Shown here one piece after another: positions 43,317 to 56,818 of a stretch of 64,000 bases of DNA (positions are counted from its first letter, which is position 1; each line of letters begins with the position of its first letter). The translations under genes were made by a program, and so were the position numbers. The stretch is from Propionibacteriaceae bacterium AM104-82. GTDB lineage: Bacteria > Actinomycetota > Actinomycetes > Propionibacteriales > Propionibacteriaceae. The DNA lies in contig JAQDQK010000009.1 of the NCBI GenBank assembly GCA_027658995.1, positions 71,117 to 135,116 on the forward strand, read 5' to 3'. A model generated the notes under the pieces. The model saw nothing but the letters and a program-made list of their open reading frames with translations, did no database searches and was not told the origin of the DNA.

Positions 43317-44342
43317 ATGACGTCTTCCGCCGACTGGGCGCCACCGTCGATGTCCGACCCGCAGCCCGAACCTGCGCAGCCGGAGCCTGACCTGCCGACG
43401 ATCCCGCCAGCCGCGATCGTGGCCTACATCGTGCTGGCCTGCGGGCTCGCATGGCTGGTCGCCCTCCCGCTCTGGCTCGGCAAGGGGCTGGCCGAGCCGA
43501 TCGCCGTCGTGCTGCTGCCCGCCATGATGTTCACCCCCTTGATCGCCGTCCTCATCGTGATGCTCACCATGAGGCCGGTCGCGAAGGGGTGGCGGCTGTG
43601 GTTCCTCGGCGTTTGGCCGCTGCGGCCCACACGGCGCATCGTGTGGCTGTCGGTGCTGGCGGTGCTCGGGACCATCGTGGTCGTCGTGGCCGCCATGTTC
43701 GTCGCGATCGCGTTCGGGTGGCTCACACCCGACTTCGCGGGGCTGTCCGGGTTGGCGCAGATCCTGGAGGCCAGCGCGCCGCCCGGCACCGACCTGCCGC
43801 CGATGTGGGTCGTCGCGATTGCGCAACTGGCGTCGATCCCGATCGCCGCGTTCACCGTCAACGCCCTCCTGGCCCTCGGCGAGGAGATCGGCTGGCGCGG
43901 CTTCCTGGTCCCTGCGCTGCGCCGCTACGGCACCTGGCCCGCGCTGATCGTCAGCGGCATCGTCTGGGGCCTGTGGCATGCTCCGGTGATCCTGCTCGGC
44001 TACAACTTCGCCCGCCCCAACGCGCTCGGCCTGCTGCTGATGGTGGCCGGGTGCCTGGTCTGGGGCGTGCTGCTCGGCCTCCTGCGGTTGCGCAGCGGCG
44101 CGGTGTGGCCTGCGGTGTTCGCGCACGGCGCCATGAACGCGTCGATGGGGCTTCCGATGCTCTTCTTCGCCGCGGGCAGCCAGCCCGACCCCGCCCTGAT
44201 GCTCGGGCTCGGCGCGTCCGGGTGGATCGCGGGAGGGCTCACCATCGCGGTGCTCCTCGCCACGGGCCAGTTCCGCAGGCAGCACACGCTGGCCGCCCCC
44301 ACGGGCAGGCCGAGGCGCGCCGATCCGGCTACTCGAGGATGA
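43317..44342 (+). CDS. CPBP (Abi/CAAX-type) intramembrane protease
   Basis: A 341-residue membrane protein with about eight hydrophobic segments after a Pro-rich N-terminal tail. The CPBP motif 1 'LALGEEIGWRGFLVPAL' provides the paired Glu residues, motif 2 'GIVWGLWHAPVI' the His, and motif 3 'AVFAHGAMNAS' the last His/Asn. Such proteins cleave membrane substrates or protect against bacteriocins. No bacteriocin gene is nearby. Its 3' end overlaps the convergent helR by 14 bp. Confidence 0.85.
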   Translation: MTSSADWAPPSMSDPQPEPAQPEPDLPTIPPAAIVAYIVLACGLAWLVALPLWLGKGLAEPIAVVLLPAMMFTPLIAVLIVMLTMRPVAKGWRLWFLGVWPLRPTRRIVWLSVLAVLGTIVVVVAAMFVAIAFGWLTPDFAGLSGLAQILEASAPPGTDLPPMWVVAIAQLASIPIAAFTVNALLALGEEIGWRGFLVPALRRYGTWPALIVSGIVWGLWHAPVILLGYNFARPNALGLLLMVAGCLVWGVLLGLLRLRSGAVWPAVFAHGAMNASMGLPMLFFAAGSQPDPALMLGLGASGWIAGGLTIAVLLATGQFRRQHTLAAPTGRPRRADPATRG

Positions 44343-46452
44343 CCAGTTCGCCGGTCGCCCTCGTCATGGCGACGTAGCGGTCGACCGCGCCCTGCACGCC
44401 CGTCCCGAACGACCCGGGTCGCACCAGCACCACGAGGTCGAACTCGAGGCCCTTCGTCAGTTCCGGCGCGAGCACGCTGACCCGCTCTGAAGGGGCGAAC
44501 CCGGGATCGCCGACGACGACCGCGACGCCGTCCTCGTGGCCAGCCAGCCACTCCGCGACCACCTCGCGCACCCGGCCCGCGTCACCTCGCCGGACGGCGG
44601 CCCCCTCGCGGACGGAGTCGGGCACGTTGGCGTCTGGAAGGACCGCTCGGATCACAGGTGCTGCCTCCTCCATCACCTGGCGCGGAGTCCGGTAGTTCAG
44701 GTTCAGGCGTCGCTCGGTGACCGACCCGAAGCCGACCCTCCGCAGCCTCTCCTCCCAGCTTTCGGGGAAGCCGCGGCGGGCCTGCGCCCGGTCGCCGACC
44801 ACCGTCACGCTCCGCGACGGGCACCGGGCGAGCACCATCTGCCACTGGGCGTCGGTCAACTCCTGCGCCTCGTCGACGATGACGTGACCGAACGGGCCCT
44901 CGAGCGGGTCCAGGTCGACTCCCGGGGCGACGTCCTCGTCGACCAGGGCCTCCCGGATGCTGTCGCGGTTCAGCAGCGGGAGAGGCGACTCTGGATCGTC
45001 GTTGGCCTCCAACAGGTCGGCGACGACCTCGTCCATGAAGGCCCTGCTCTCGGCCAACGCGGCCGCCTTGCGCTGCCGGATCTCCGGGGCGGCCGGGTCG
45101 CCGAGCCGCCGCCTCATCGCGTCGAGCATCGGCAGGTCCTCAATCGTCCAGGGCGATCCCTCGGGGCGACGCAGCGCCGCGCGTTCCTCGGGCGTCAGCC
45201 AGGGCGCGCAGCGGCGCAGGTAGGCGGGCACGGACCACAGGTCGGAGACGAGATCGGCAGGCTCGAGGATCGGCCAGCCTCGTCGCATCGTGACCCGCAG
45301 GTCGTGGTCTGCCGCCAGGGCCGCGCGCACCTCCGACTCCTCCAGGTCGTCGTCGAGGCCGTGCTTGTCGACCAGGACGTCCAGCAGTGCCTCCCACACC
45401 AGCGACTGGGCCTCGTTGTGCGGGGTGCCGGGGTCGGGTGAGGAGAAGGCCTCGGCCCAGTCGGCCGCGTCCATCTCGACCTCCGCCCACGGCGTCTCGA
45501 CGGTCAGTTCCTCGGTCGGCGGCTCCTCGTAGAACGCGACGGCGGCCTCGACCGCGTCAAGCAGGCGCGCGTCCGATTTGAGGTGGGGCACCTCGGCGTC
45601 CGACTCCTGCGTCGCGGCGGCGCCCTGCGGGACGAGGTCGGCGAGGGTCGCGATCGACACGCCGTCCTCGCCGAGGTTCGGCAGCACGTCGGCGACGTAG
45701 CGCAGGTAAGGACGGTGCGGCCCGATCACGAGCACCCCGCCGCGGCTTCCGAGCCTCGGATCCTCGTACAGCAGATAGGCCGCGCGGTGCAGGGCCACCA
45801 CGGTCTTGCCCGTGCCGGGGCCGCCGTCGACGACCAGCGCGCCGTCGGCGTCGGAGCGGATGATGGCGTCCTGGTCGGCGGCGATGGTGGCAAGCACGTC
45901 GCGCATGGTGTCGCTCCGGCTCGCGCCGAGGCTGGCGATGAAGGCGGACTGGTCATCCAGGGCGGCGGGGGAGTCGGGGTCTCCGGTGAACACCTCGTCC
46001 CAGTAGTCGACGATCCGCCCGTCGGCCCAGCGGTAGCGCCTCCGGCTGGCGAGCCCCATCGGCTCGGCGTGCGTGGCGGCGAAGAACGGCTCTGCGGCGG
46101 GGGCGCGCCAGTCGATCAGCAGCGGCTCGCCGTCGGCATCGGTGAGCCCGATGCGGCCGACGTAGACGGGGGCGGCGCCGTCGGCTGGCACCATCCGGCC
46201 GAGGCAGACGTCGAGGCCGAAGCGGCGCAGCACCGACAGCCGGGATGAGAGGCGGTGGATCTCCAGGTCGCGGTCCAACGCGCCATGGCCGGGGCCTGCT
46301 GGCTCGAGGCGCAGGTCGGCAAGGCGGGACCGGGTCGCACGGACCTGTCCGTCCAGCAGGTCGGCGACGAGCGACAGGTGCGCCTCGTCGCGGTCGAGGT
46401 GGGTGCCCGCTGCCTTCGCGGCCTTCGCGGAGGGGAGGTTGAAAACTGACAT
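44329..46452 (-). CDS. helR: HelD-family RNA polymerase recycling ATPase, HelR type
   Basis: A 707-residue UvrD/HelD-like motor protein. HelD proteins enter RNA polymerase channels and pull off stalled complexes; the HelR subgroup displaces rifamycins and confers tolerance. An N-terminal coiled arm is seen before the 'GRIGLTDADGEPLLIDWRAP' block (split), typical of HelD. Walker A is GGPGTGKT near 209-216; 'VIVDEAQELTDAQW' is motif II, 'VVGDRAQARR' motif III, 'LNYRTPRQV' motif IV, and 'VAMTRATGELVIL' motif VI. AAGGAG precedes the ATG at 46452. A 19-bp inverted repeat matching the rifamycin-associated element lies 50 bp upstream, which supports the HelR assignment over plain HelD. Confidence 0.9.
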   Translation of the reverse strand: MSVFNLPSAKAAKAAGTHLDRDEAHLSLVADLLDGQVRATRSRLADLRLEPAGPGHGALDRDLEIHRLSSRLSVLRRFGLDVCLGRMVPADGAAPVYVGRIGLTDADGEPLLIDWRAPAAEPFFAATHAEPMGLASRRRYRWADGRIVDYWDEVFTGDPDSPAALDDQSAFIASLGASRSDTMRDVLATIAADQDAIIRSDADGALVVDGGPGTGKTVVALHRAAYLLYEDPRLGSRGGVLVIGPHRPYLRYVADVLPNLGEDGVSIATLADLVPQGAAATQESDAEVPHLKSDARLLDAVEAAVAFYEEPPTEELTVETPWAEVEMDAADWAEAFSSPDPGTPHNEAQSLVWEALLDVLVDKHGLDDDLEESEVRAALAADHDLRVTMRRGWPILEPADLVSDLWSVPAYLRRCAPWLTPEERAALRRPEGSPWTIEDLPMLDAMRRRLGDPAAPEIRQRKAAALAESRAFMDEVVADLLEANDDPESPLPLLNRDSIREALVDEDVAPGVDLDPLEGPFGHVIVDEAQELTDAQWQMVLARCPSRSVTVVGDRAQARRGFPESWEERLRRVGFGSVTERRLNLNYRTPRQVMEEAAPVIRAVLPDANVPDSVREGAAVRRGDAGRVREVVAEWLAGHEDGVAVVVGDPGFAPSERVSVLAPELTKGLEFDLVVLVRPGSFGTGVQGAVDRYVAMTRATGELVILE

Positions 46453-46501
46453 GTGTGGCTCCTTGGGTAGCCGATGCAGTCAGCGATTCTGCGCTCCGGT
46501 A

Positions 46502-46520
46502 GGGCCTTGCCACAAGGCCC
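46502..46520. promoter_or_regulatory. Rifamycin-associated element (RAE) upstream of helR
   Basis: GGGCCTTG and CAAGGCCC form perfect 8-bp arms around a 3-bp centre: a 19-bp inverted repeat. This matches the published RAE in length, arms (GGG-CTTG / CAAG-CCC type) and location between promoter and gene of rifampicin-inducible genes such as helR. On the minus strand, TACAAC at about 46532-46527 is a candidate -10 just upstream. Confidence 0.8.
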
Positions 46521-46543
46521 CCTCGGCGTTGTATGGTGGAACT

Positions 46544-46566
46544 GCGAGGTGGTCGATCCACCTCGC
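46544..46566 (-). terminator. Terminator between the GNAT gene and the helR promoter
   Basis: GCGAGGTGG and CCACCTCGC form a perfect 9-bp stem with a 5-nt loop, 18 bp after the GNAT stop. It separates that gene from helR, which is on the same strand. Confidence 0.7.
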
Positions 46567-46583
46567 TTTCGCGTTCCCGGGGC

Positions 46584-47087
46584 TCAGTCCAGCTGGCGCG
46601 TGAACATCAGGCAGGCGTCGTCGTCGAGCGCCACCGAGGCGCCCGGCTCGACGGGTTGGCCTGCGTAGACGATGCCCTGGCCGTCGGGCAGGTAGCCCCG
46701 TGCGACGTACATCGGCTGTGCAGGGCCGTAGTCCGCGTACAGGCCGACGCCGAGTCCGACGGTGTCGCCGCGGGTCGCGGCCTCGCGCTCAAGGGCGTCC
46801 ACTAGGGCTGCCGCGACGCCGCGACGGCGGAAGTCTGGAAGAACGTTGAGGTCGACGATCTCGGGGATGCGCGCCGCGCGGAACGGCGGATAGCCCGAGT
46901 TCCAGCACAGCGTGCAGTACCCGGCGAGCCGCCCGTCGACCTCCGCGACCAGGCAGACGCGGTCGCCAGCCTGGGCCTCGGCGACGTAGCGCTCGAACTG
47001 GGCGCTCGGCTTGTCCCAGCCGATGGCGGCGAACGCCCCCTGCAGGGGGAGGGCATCGTCGGGCGTCATGGCGCGAAGGGTGACCAT
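46584..47087 (-). CDS. GNAT-family N-acetyltransferase
   Basis: A 167-residue acetyltransferase. 'IVDLNVLPDFRRRGVAAALVDAL' (split) is the acetyl-CoA-binding motif A, preceded by 'VAEVDGRLAGYCTL'; 'YGPAQPMYVARGYLPDG' is the C-terminal motif B, placing it near aminoglycoside 6'-type or general amine acetyltransferases. The substrate is unknown. It is monocistronic; a terminator hairpin follows. Confidence 0.85.
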   Translation of the reverse strand: MVTLRAMTPDDALPLQGAFAAIGWDKPSAQFERYVAEAQAGDRVCLVAEVDGRLAGYCTLCWNSGYPPFRAARIPEIVDLNVLPDFRRRGVAAALVDALEREAATRGDTVGLGVGLYADYGPAQPMYVARGYLPDGQGIVYAGQPVEPGASVALDDDACLMFTRQLD

Positions 47088-47165
47088 GCACCCATCGTGG
47101 TGCCGACGGTCGCCCTTGTCGAGACATTGATGGGGGATGTGGGTATCGGGCCTTCGCCAGCCGGT

Positions 47166-47334
47166 CGTTCGTCGAGCTTGTCGAGACGTCCGAGGGCCGC
47201 ACTGTGGTTTCGGACCCTTCGACGGGCTCGGGGACCGCCCGTTCGTCGAGCTTGTCGAGACGTCGAACGCCGAGCGGGGGTTCGGACCCTTCGACGGCCT
47301 CAGGGACCGCCCTTCGGCGGGCTCAGGGACCGCC
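47166..47334 (+). repeat. Tandem ~73-bp repeat, two full units and a partial third
   Basis: Unit 1 (47166-47239) and unit 2 (47240-47311) share CGTTCGTCGAGCTTGTCGAG with ACGTC at the start, TTCGGACCCTTCGACGG in the middle and CTCGGGGACCGCC/CTCAGGGACCGCC at the end. A partial unit (CTTCGGCGGGCTCAGGGACC and following) ends at 47334. The motif TCGAGCTTGTCGA is a recurring intergenic element in actinobacteria. It fills most of the 304-bp gap 47088-47391, in which no gene is seen. Confidence 0.8.
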
Positions 47335-47391
47335 CTCCAACTGGCCAGGGACCGCTGCTCGTGGGAGCGTCGTTCCTCGTCCTTACGAGAC

Positions 47392-47862
47392 TCAGAGCGG
47401 GCCGAGCACCTCGTCGACGGCGCCCTCGAGGGCGAGCCCGTCGAGCACCGTCAGCAGTTGCCGCTCCTCGTAGCGGAAGTGACTCTCCATGATCGCGGCG
47501 ATGCCCTCGAGGTGCCGGTCGAGGTCCTCGGGCGAACCGCCGGCCTCTATGGCCGACTGCAGGGAGCCGAGCAGATGCGCGATCATCGAGTGGTCCTGCT
47601 CCAGGGCGGCCAGGGTAGGGGCCAACCCCGGGTGGGCCTCCCGGATCGCAGGGAAGAGCGAGCGGTCCTCACCCCGGTGGTGGCCGTCGAGCGCGGCGCA
47701 GAATCCGTGGCAGTAGAGCAGCAAGTCTCGGCGGGCTGGCTCGGCAGGTCGACCCTCCCGCACGGCGTCCCGGGTGACCTGCAGCGCCTCGCGCAGGCGT
47801 TGATGCACGCGCCGAAGCTCGGCGCTCCAGGCGACCAGCCTGGAAGAGTCCCGCTCAGTCAC
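47392..47862 (-). CDS. Hemerythrin-domain protein
   Basis: A 156-residue four-helix-bundle protein expected to bind a di-iron centre and sense or carry oxygen or NO. Ligand pattern: 'LRRVHQRL', 'LDGHHRGEDRSLFPAI' (HH-x-x-E-D), 'LEQDHSMIAHLLG' and 'MESHFRYEERQLL' (H-x-x-x-E-E). The length suits the DUF/HHE group rather than classical hemerythrin. A GTG starts the gene. It stands alone between repeats and the carboxylase gene. Confidence 0.85.
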   Translation of the reverse strand: MTERDSSRLVAWSAELRRVHQRLREALQVTRDAVREGRPAEPARRDLLLYCHGFCAALDGHHRGEDRSLFPAIREAHPGLAPTLAALEQDHSMIAHLLGSLQSAIEAGGSPEDLDRHLEGIAAIMESHFRYEERQLLTVLDGLALEGAVDEVLGPL

Positions 47863-48067
47863 GGGTGTGCTGGGAAGTCGATGGGTTCATCGCGATCCCT
47901 CCGGTGTGGCGCCTCCATGCCTGGGACGGACTCCCACCGGCACGCGACGCTTCCCCGATCCTAGACGAGCCACCGAGAAATCCAGCCGAGCGCCGCCTCG
48001 TCGAAACCCTCGGGATGACGTCTGCCCGCTAGTCGCGGACGCACCCCGAGGGCACTCGACGAACGGG

Positions 48068-53575
<5,508 letters not shown>

Positions 53576-54108
53576 CTAACCTCCTGGGCACGACAAACGC
53601 CGGACTATGCAAGACTTCCGCATCCCCGGGCCCCGAGGGCGCAATCTCACACCCAATGTCGGTTCGCGAAGTTTGTGGAGAATCTACAAGCCACCGGGCC
53701 ATCGAGCGCATCGAGCGAGGCGTGACGGCCTTGTCACGGAGCCGACGGCGCCATCGTCAGGAGTGGACCCGACAGATTCGCCGTTGCGAGCTGGCTGGCA
53801 CTGCACCGCGATCGGCCGCGGGCAAGCGGGCAGATCTGGGCGTCGGACGGCATGAGCCGGGTTCGCGCAGCGGATGTGGGTGCTCGGCTGAGCATTGAGC
53901 AGCATCCGTAACTCGTCCGCGGTTCGAACGATCAAGTCGTGCCGCGTGAGGAACGAACACCGACTACTGCTCAACGCCCAGCCAACCCGCGGTTCGGTCG
54001 AGGGCGAAAGGGGTAGTCAGTCGCGGATGGTCGCGCGGCGCGAGCGGGTGGGCGCCGCGGGTGGCGAGTCCCTCACATATGTCGCGGGAGTGGGGCAGCA
54101 TTGGCCGT
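53576..54108. other. Divergent intergenic region between the carboxylase and kup genes
   Basis: This 533-bp gap has no gene. It contains an imperfect dyad TTGTGGAGAATCTACAA (53673-53689; TTGT-N-GA...TC-N-ACAA), about 100 bp before the carboxylase start and a possible operator, and the third 80-bp repeat (53895-53974). I looked for a c-di-AMP (ydaO-type) riboswitch before kup and saw none. Confidence 0.5.
53895..53974 (+). repeat. 80-bp palindromic dispersed element, copy 3
   Basis: It has the same TTGAGCA/TGCTCAA ends, the same length, and TAACTCGTC at the same offset as copy 1, but the arms differ (GCATCCG in place of TGTTTGG). Most arm differences are matched on the opposite side or form wobble pairs, so a folded structure is preserved. 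It lies in a divergent region, so it is not simply a terminator. Confidence 0.75.
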
Positions 54109-56049
54109 GTGAGTACCCCAGGGTCGCCGCATCCCAGGCACGCCATCCCGCCCGAGCCCGACAAGGCGCGCGACGGCGCGAAGGTTCCGTTGGCGGTCGG
54201 CGCGCTGGGCGTCGTCTTCGGCGACATCGGCACCAGCCCGCTCTACTCGCTGCAGACGGTCTTCTCCCTCGACCACAACGCCGTCGAACCCACCCCTGCC
54301 GACGTGTACGGCGTGATCTCGCTCGTCTTCTGGGTCGTCACCATCATCGTGACCGTCAAGTACGTGCTGCTCGTGATGCGCGCCGACAACGACGGCGAGG
54401 GCGGCATCCTGGCGCTCGTCGCGTTGCTGCGCGGCCGACTCAGAGGCAAGAAGAAGCTGGTCGGCGTCGCCACCATCCTCGGCATCGTCGGGGCGGGCCT
54501 GTTCTACGGCGACTCGGTCATCACGCCCGCGATCTCGGTGATGTCGGCCTTCGAGGGGCTCGAACTGGTCACCCCGAAGGCGGCCGAGGTGGTGCTGCCC
54601 GCCTCGATCCTGGTGTTGACGGCGCTGTTCGCCGTCCAACGTTTCGGCACGTCGAAGGTCGGGCGGACGTTCGGGCCCATCATGCTGCTCTGGTTCATCG
54701 TGATCGCGGTGCTCGGCGTGCCGCACATCCTCGACCATCCCGAGATCCTCGCCGCGATCTCCCCGCACCACGCGCTGTTCTTCGCGGCGGAGCGTCCCCT
54801 CATCGCGTTCATCGCGATGGGCGCCATCGTGCTGTGCATCACCGGAGCCGAGGCGCTCTACGCCGACATGGGCCACTTCGGCGCAGGCCCGATCCGGCTC
54901 GGCTGGTTCGCCGTGGTATTCCCCTGCCTGATGCTGAACTACTTCGGCCAGGGCGCGATGATCCTGGGTGACCCGTCGACGTCGACGAGCCCGTTCTTCC
55001 ACCTCGCGCCCGACTGGGCCCGCGTCCCGCTCGTGCTGCTCGCCACGGCCGCAACCGTGATCGCCTCCCAGTCGGTCATCTCCGGCGCCTTCTCCGTGTC
55101 GAGGCAGGCGTCCCGGCTCCGACTGCTGCCCCGCCTGAACGTGAAGCACACCTCCAAGGAGGAGTCGGGGCAGATCTACATCGCGTCCATCAACTGGATC
55201 CTGTTCGTGGGCGTGCTCGTCCTGATCGCCGTTTTCCAGTCCTCCGAACGGCTCGCCACCGCCTACGGCCTCGCCGTCACGGGCACGCTGCTGCTGACGA
55301 CGGTGCTTTTCCTGTTCACCGCCCGCTTCCTGTGGCGCTGGCCCGCCTGGAAGATGCTGCCCATCACGATCCTGATCGGCGGGGTCGAGGTGGTGATCTT
55401 CGCGGCCAACGTCACCAAGATCGCCTCCGGAGGCTGGATCCCGCTGCTGATCGCGGGCATCGTCATCGTCGTGATGCTCACCTGGCAGGTCGGCTGGCGC
55501 GCCCGGGCACAGGCCCGCGCATCGCTCGAGGGGCCACTTGAGGAGTTCGTCCAGGAGATCCGCACCGCGAAGCTCAACCGGGTCCCCGGCGTCGCGGTGT
55601 TCCCGCACCCCGACCGGGAGACCACCCCGCTCGCGCTGCGCGACAACCTCGAGTTCAACAACGCGCTGCACGAGAAGGTCATCATCGTCAGCATCGTCAA
55701 CGACACCGTGCCGCACGTCCGGCACGTCGAGCGGGTCTCGGTGCACGACCTCGGCTATGACGACGACGGCATCGTGCACGTCAGTTACCGCGTCGGGTTC
55801 AACGACTCGCAGGACATCCCGAAGGCGCTCACCTGGGCGCTGGGGAAGTCGCCCGAGTTGGAGTTCAACCCGGATGAGGCCCGCTACTTCCTGTCGATCC
55901 TGCGGGTGACGGCCAGCGAGCAGAGCAAGCTTCCGCGCTTCGGGCGCAGGCTGTTCCTGTGGCTCGCCGCCAACGAGGCATCCAGGACCAACGTGTTCCA
56001 CCTGCCGCCGGAACGCACCGTGGTGATGGGCGCCGAGACGCTGGTGTGA
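54109..56049 (+). CDS. kup: Kup-type potassium uptake protein
   Basis: A 646-residue K+/H+ symporter. 'LGVVFGDIGTSPLYSLQTVF' near the N-terminus is the family signature; 12 membrane segments follow to about residue 460, including 'ILGIVGAGLFYGDSVITPAISVMSA' (split) and 'GAEALYADMGHFG'. The last ~185 residues form a cytoplasmic domain. The GTG at 54109 gives a normal N-terminus; an ATG at 54079 is the alternative. A strong hairpin follows, shared with the convergent gene. Confidence 0.93.
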   Translation: MSTPGSPHPRHAIPPEPDKARDGAKVPLAVGALGVVFGDIGTSPLYSLQTVFSLDHNAVEPTPADVYGVISLVFWVVTIIVTVKYVLLVMRADNDGEGGILALVALLRGRLRGKKKLVGVATILGIVGAGLFYGDSVITPAISVMSAFEGLELVTPKAAEVVLPASILVLTALFAVQRFGTSKVGRTFGPIMLLWFIVIAVLGVPHILDHPEILAAISPHHALFFAAERPLIAFIAMGAIVLCITGAEALYADMGHFGAGPIRLGWFAVVFPCLMLNYFGQGAMILGDPSTSTSPFFHLAPDWARVPLVLLATAATVIASQSVISGAFSVSRQASRLRLLPRLNVKHTSKEESGQIYIASINWILFVGVLVLIAVFQSSERLATAYGLAVTGTLLLTTVLFLFTARFLWRWPAWKMLPITILIGGVEVVIFAANVTKIASGGWIPLLIAGIVIVVMLTWQVGWRARAQARASLEGPLEEFVQEIRTAKLNRVPGVAVFPHPDRETTPLALRDNLEFNNALHEKVIIVSIVNDTVPHVRHVERVSVHDLGYDDDGIVHVSYRVGFNDSQDIPKALTWALGKSPELEFNPDEARYFLSILRVTASEQSKLPRFGRRLFLWLAANEASRTNVFHLPPERTVVMGAETLV

Positions 56050-56075
56050 TCAGGCGCCTGCAGGGCCACCGTGTG

Positions 56076-56103
56076 CCGGTCGGCCGGATCGCGGGCCGAC
56101 CGG
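56076..56103. terminator. Bidirectional terminator between kup and the Ser/Pro-rich gene
   Basis: CCGGTCGGCC and GGCCGACCGG form a perfect 10-bp stem with an 8-nt loop between two convergent genes. It can serve both strands. Confidence 0.75.
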
Positions 56104-56163
56104 CGGCCCTCTGGACGGGTCAGCCCTGGGGCGGCCCAGGGGGAAGGCCACCCCAGGAGTTCA

Positions 56164-56619
56164 TCACTCAGCCGACGCGGGGCTCATCGGCGACGCGGGG
56201 CTCATCGGCGACGCGGGGCTCATCGGCGACGCGGGGCTGATCGGAGAGGCGGGGCTGACCGGGGACACCGGGCTCACCGGCGACACCGGGCTGACGGGGC
56301 TCGCGGCCGTCTGCGCTGAGACGGGGCTGCTGGCAGAGGTCGCGCTCACCGGGCTCGTCGGGGAGGCAGGGGTAGCGGCGGAGACCGCGGTGGCCGCCGA
56401 CGTCGGATCCGCCGTCGGGGCGGGGGAGGCCGATGCGGGGGAGTTGGCCGAGACGGCCGACAGCACCGACTGGGGGAGCACCGGGCCGGTCGTGCTGATC
56501 GCAGGGGCGGTGGGCGAGGGGGTCGCGGGGTCGGCGAACGATGCGAGCGCGCCTCCGCTGGCGGCGGCGACGCCGAATGCTCCGGCCAGGACCCAAGGGG
56601 TGGACTTCTTCCATGCCAT
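56164..56619 (-). CDS. Exported Ser/Pro/Ala repeat protein next to the two-component system
   Basis: A 151-residue protein: signal peptide (about 1-30, 'KKSTPWVLAGAFGVAAASGG'), then low-complexity Ser/Pro/Ala/Val/Thr sequence, ending with 'SPVSPVSPVS' and repeated SPASPM units. The DNA of the C-terminal part contains four near-identical 18-bp tandem units (56170-56240), which should make length variable between strains. AGGAGA lies 7 nt before the ATG at 56619. It is divergent from the histidine kinase gene, and its upstream region holds two TGAG-N6-CTCA dyads. No family is recognised; a surface or wall-spanning stalk is a reasonable guess. Confidence 0.65.
   Translation of the reverse strand: MAWKKSTPWVLAGAFGVAAASGGALASFADPATPSPTAPAISTTGPVLPQSVLSAVSANSPASASPAPTADPTSAATAVSAATPASPTSPVSATSASSPVSAQTAASPVSPVSPVSPVSPVSPASPISPASPMSPASPMSPASPMSPASAE
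56170..56240. repeat. 18-bp tandem repeats inside the Ser/Pro-rich gene
   Basis: The unit CTCATCGGCGACGCGGGG (18 bp) occurs four times in near-perfect tandem, encoding SPASPM on the minus strand. The identity suggests recent slippage or expansion. Confidence 0.8.
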
Positions 56620-56691
56620 GTCAGTTCTCCTCTTGTTTGCTGATGTCATCCATCACACCGGCCCAAGATGAGGGAGGCACACGCGGCAGCG

Positions 56692-56740
56692 TGAGAGGAT
56701 CCTCATCGTCGAGGGGGCCGCCGAGATGAGAGGGTTCTCA
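56692..56740. promoter_or_regulatory. Two TGAG-N6-CTCA dyads between the Ser/Pro-rich gene and the kinase gene
   Basis: TGAG-AGGATC-CTCA (56692-56705) and TGAG-AGGGTT-CTCA (56727-56740), 35 bp apart (between three and four helical turns). A third copy with the fuller form AGATGAG-N6-CTCATCT lies upstream of the poly-Asp gene at 59503. They are the best candidates for the response regulator's binding sites. Confidence 0.65.
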
Positions 56741-56818
56741 GCCCCACCTCATCGGCCCGGACCCTTCATCCGAGACGATGTCGGGCATGAATGCGCGCGC
56801 GTTGGGCAGGATGGTGCC

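Noticed and set aside
44329..46452. UvrD-type DNA repair helicase
   Set aside because: The N-terminal HelD-type blocks and the RAE upstream favour an RNA polymerase recycling factor over a DNA repair helicase.
53576..54108. c-di-AMP (ydaO) riboswitch before kup
   Set aside because: The conserved core sequence blocks of that riboswitch could not be found in the leader.
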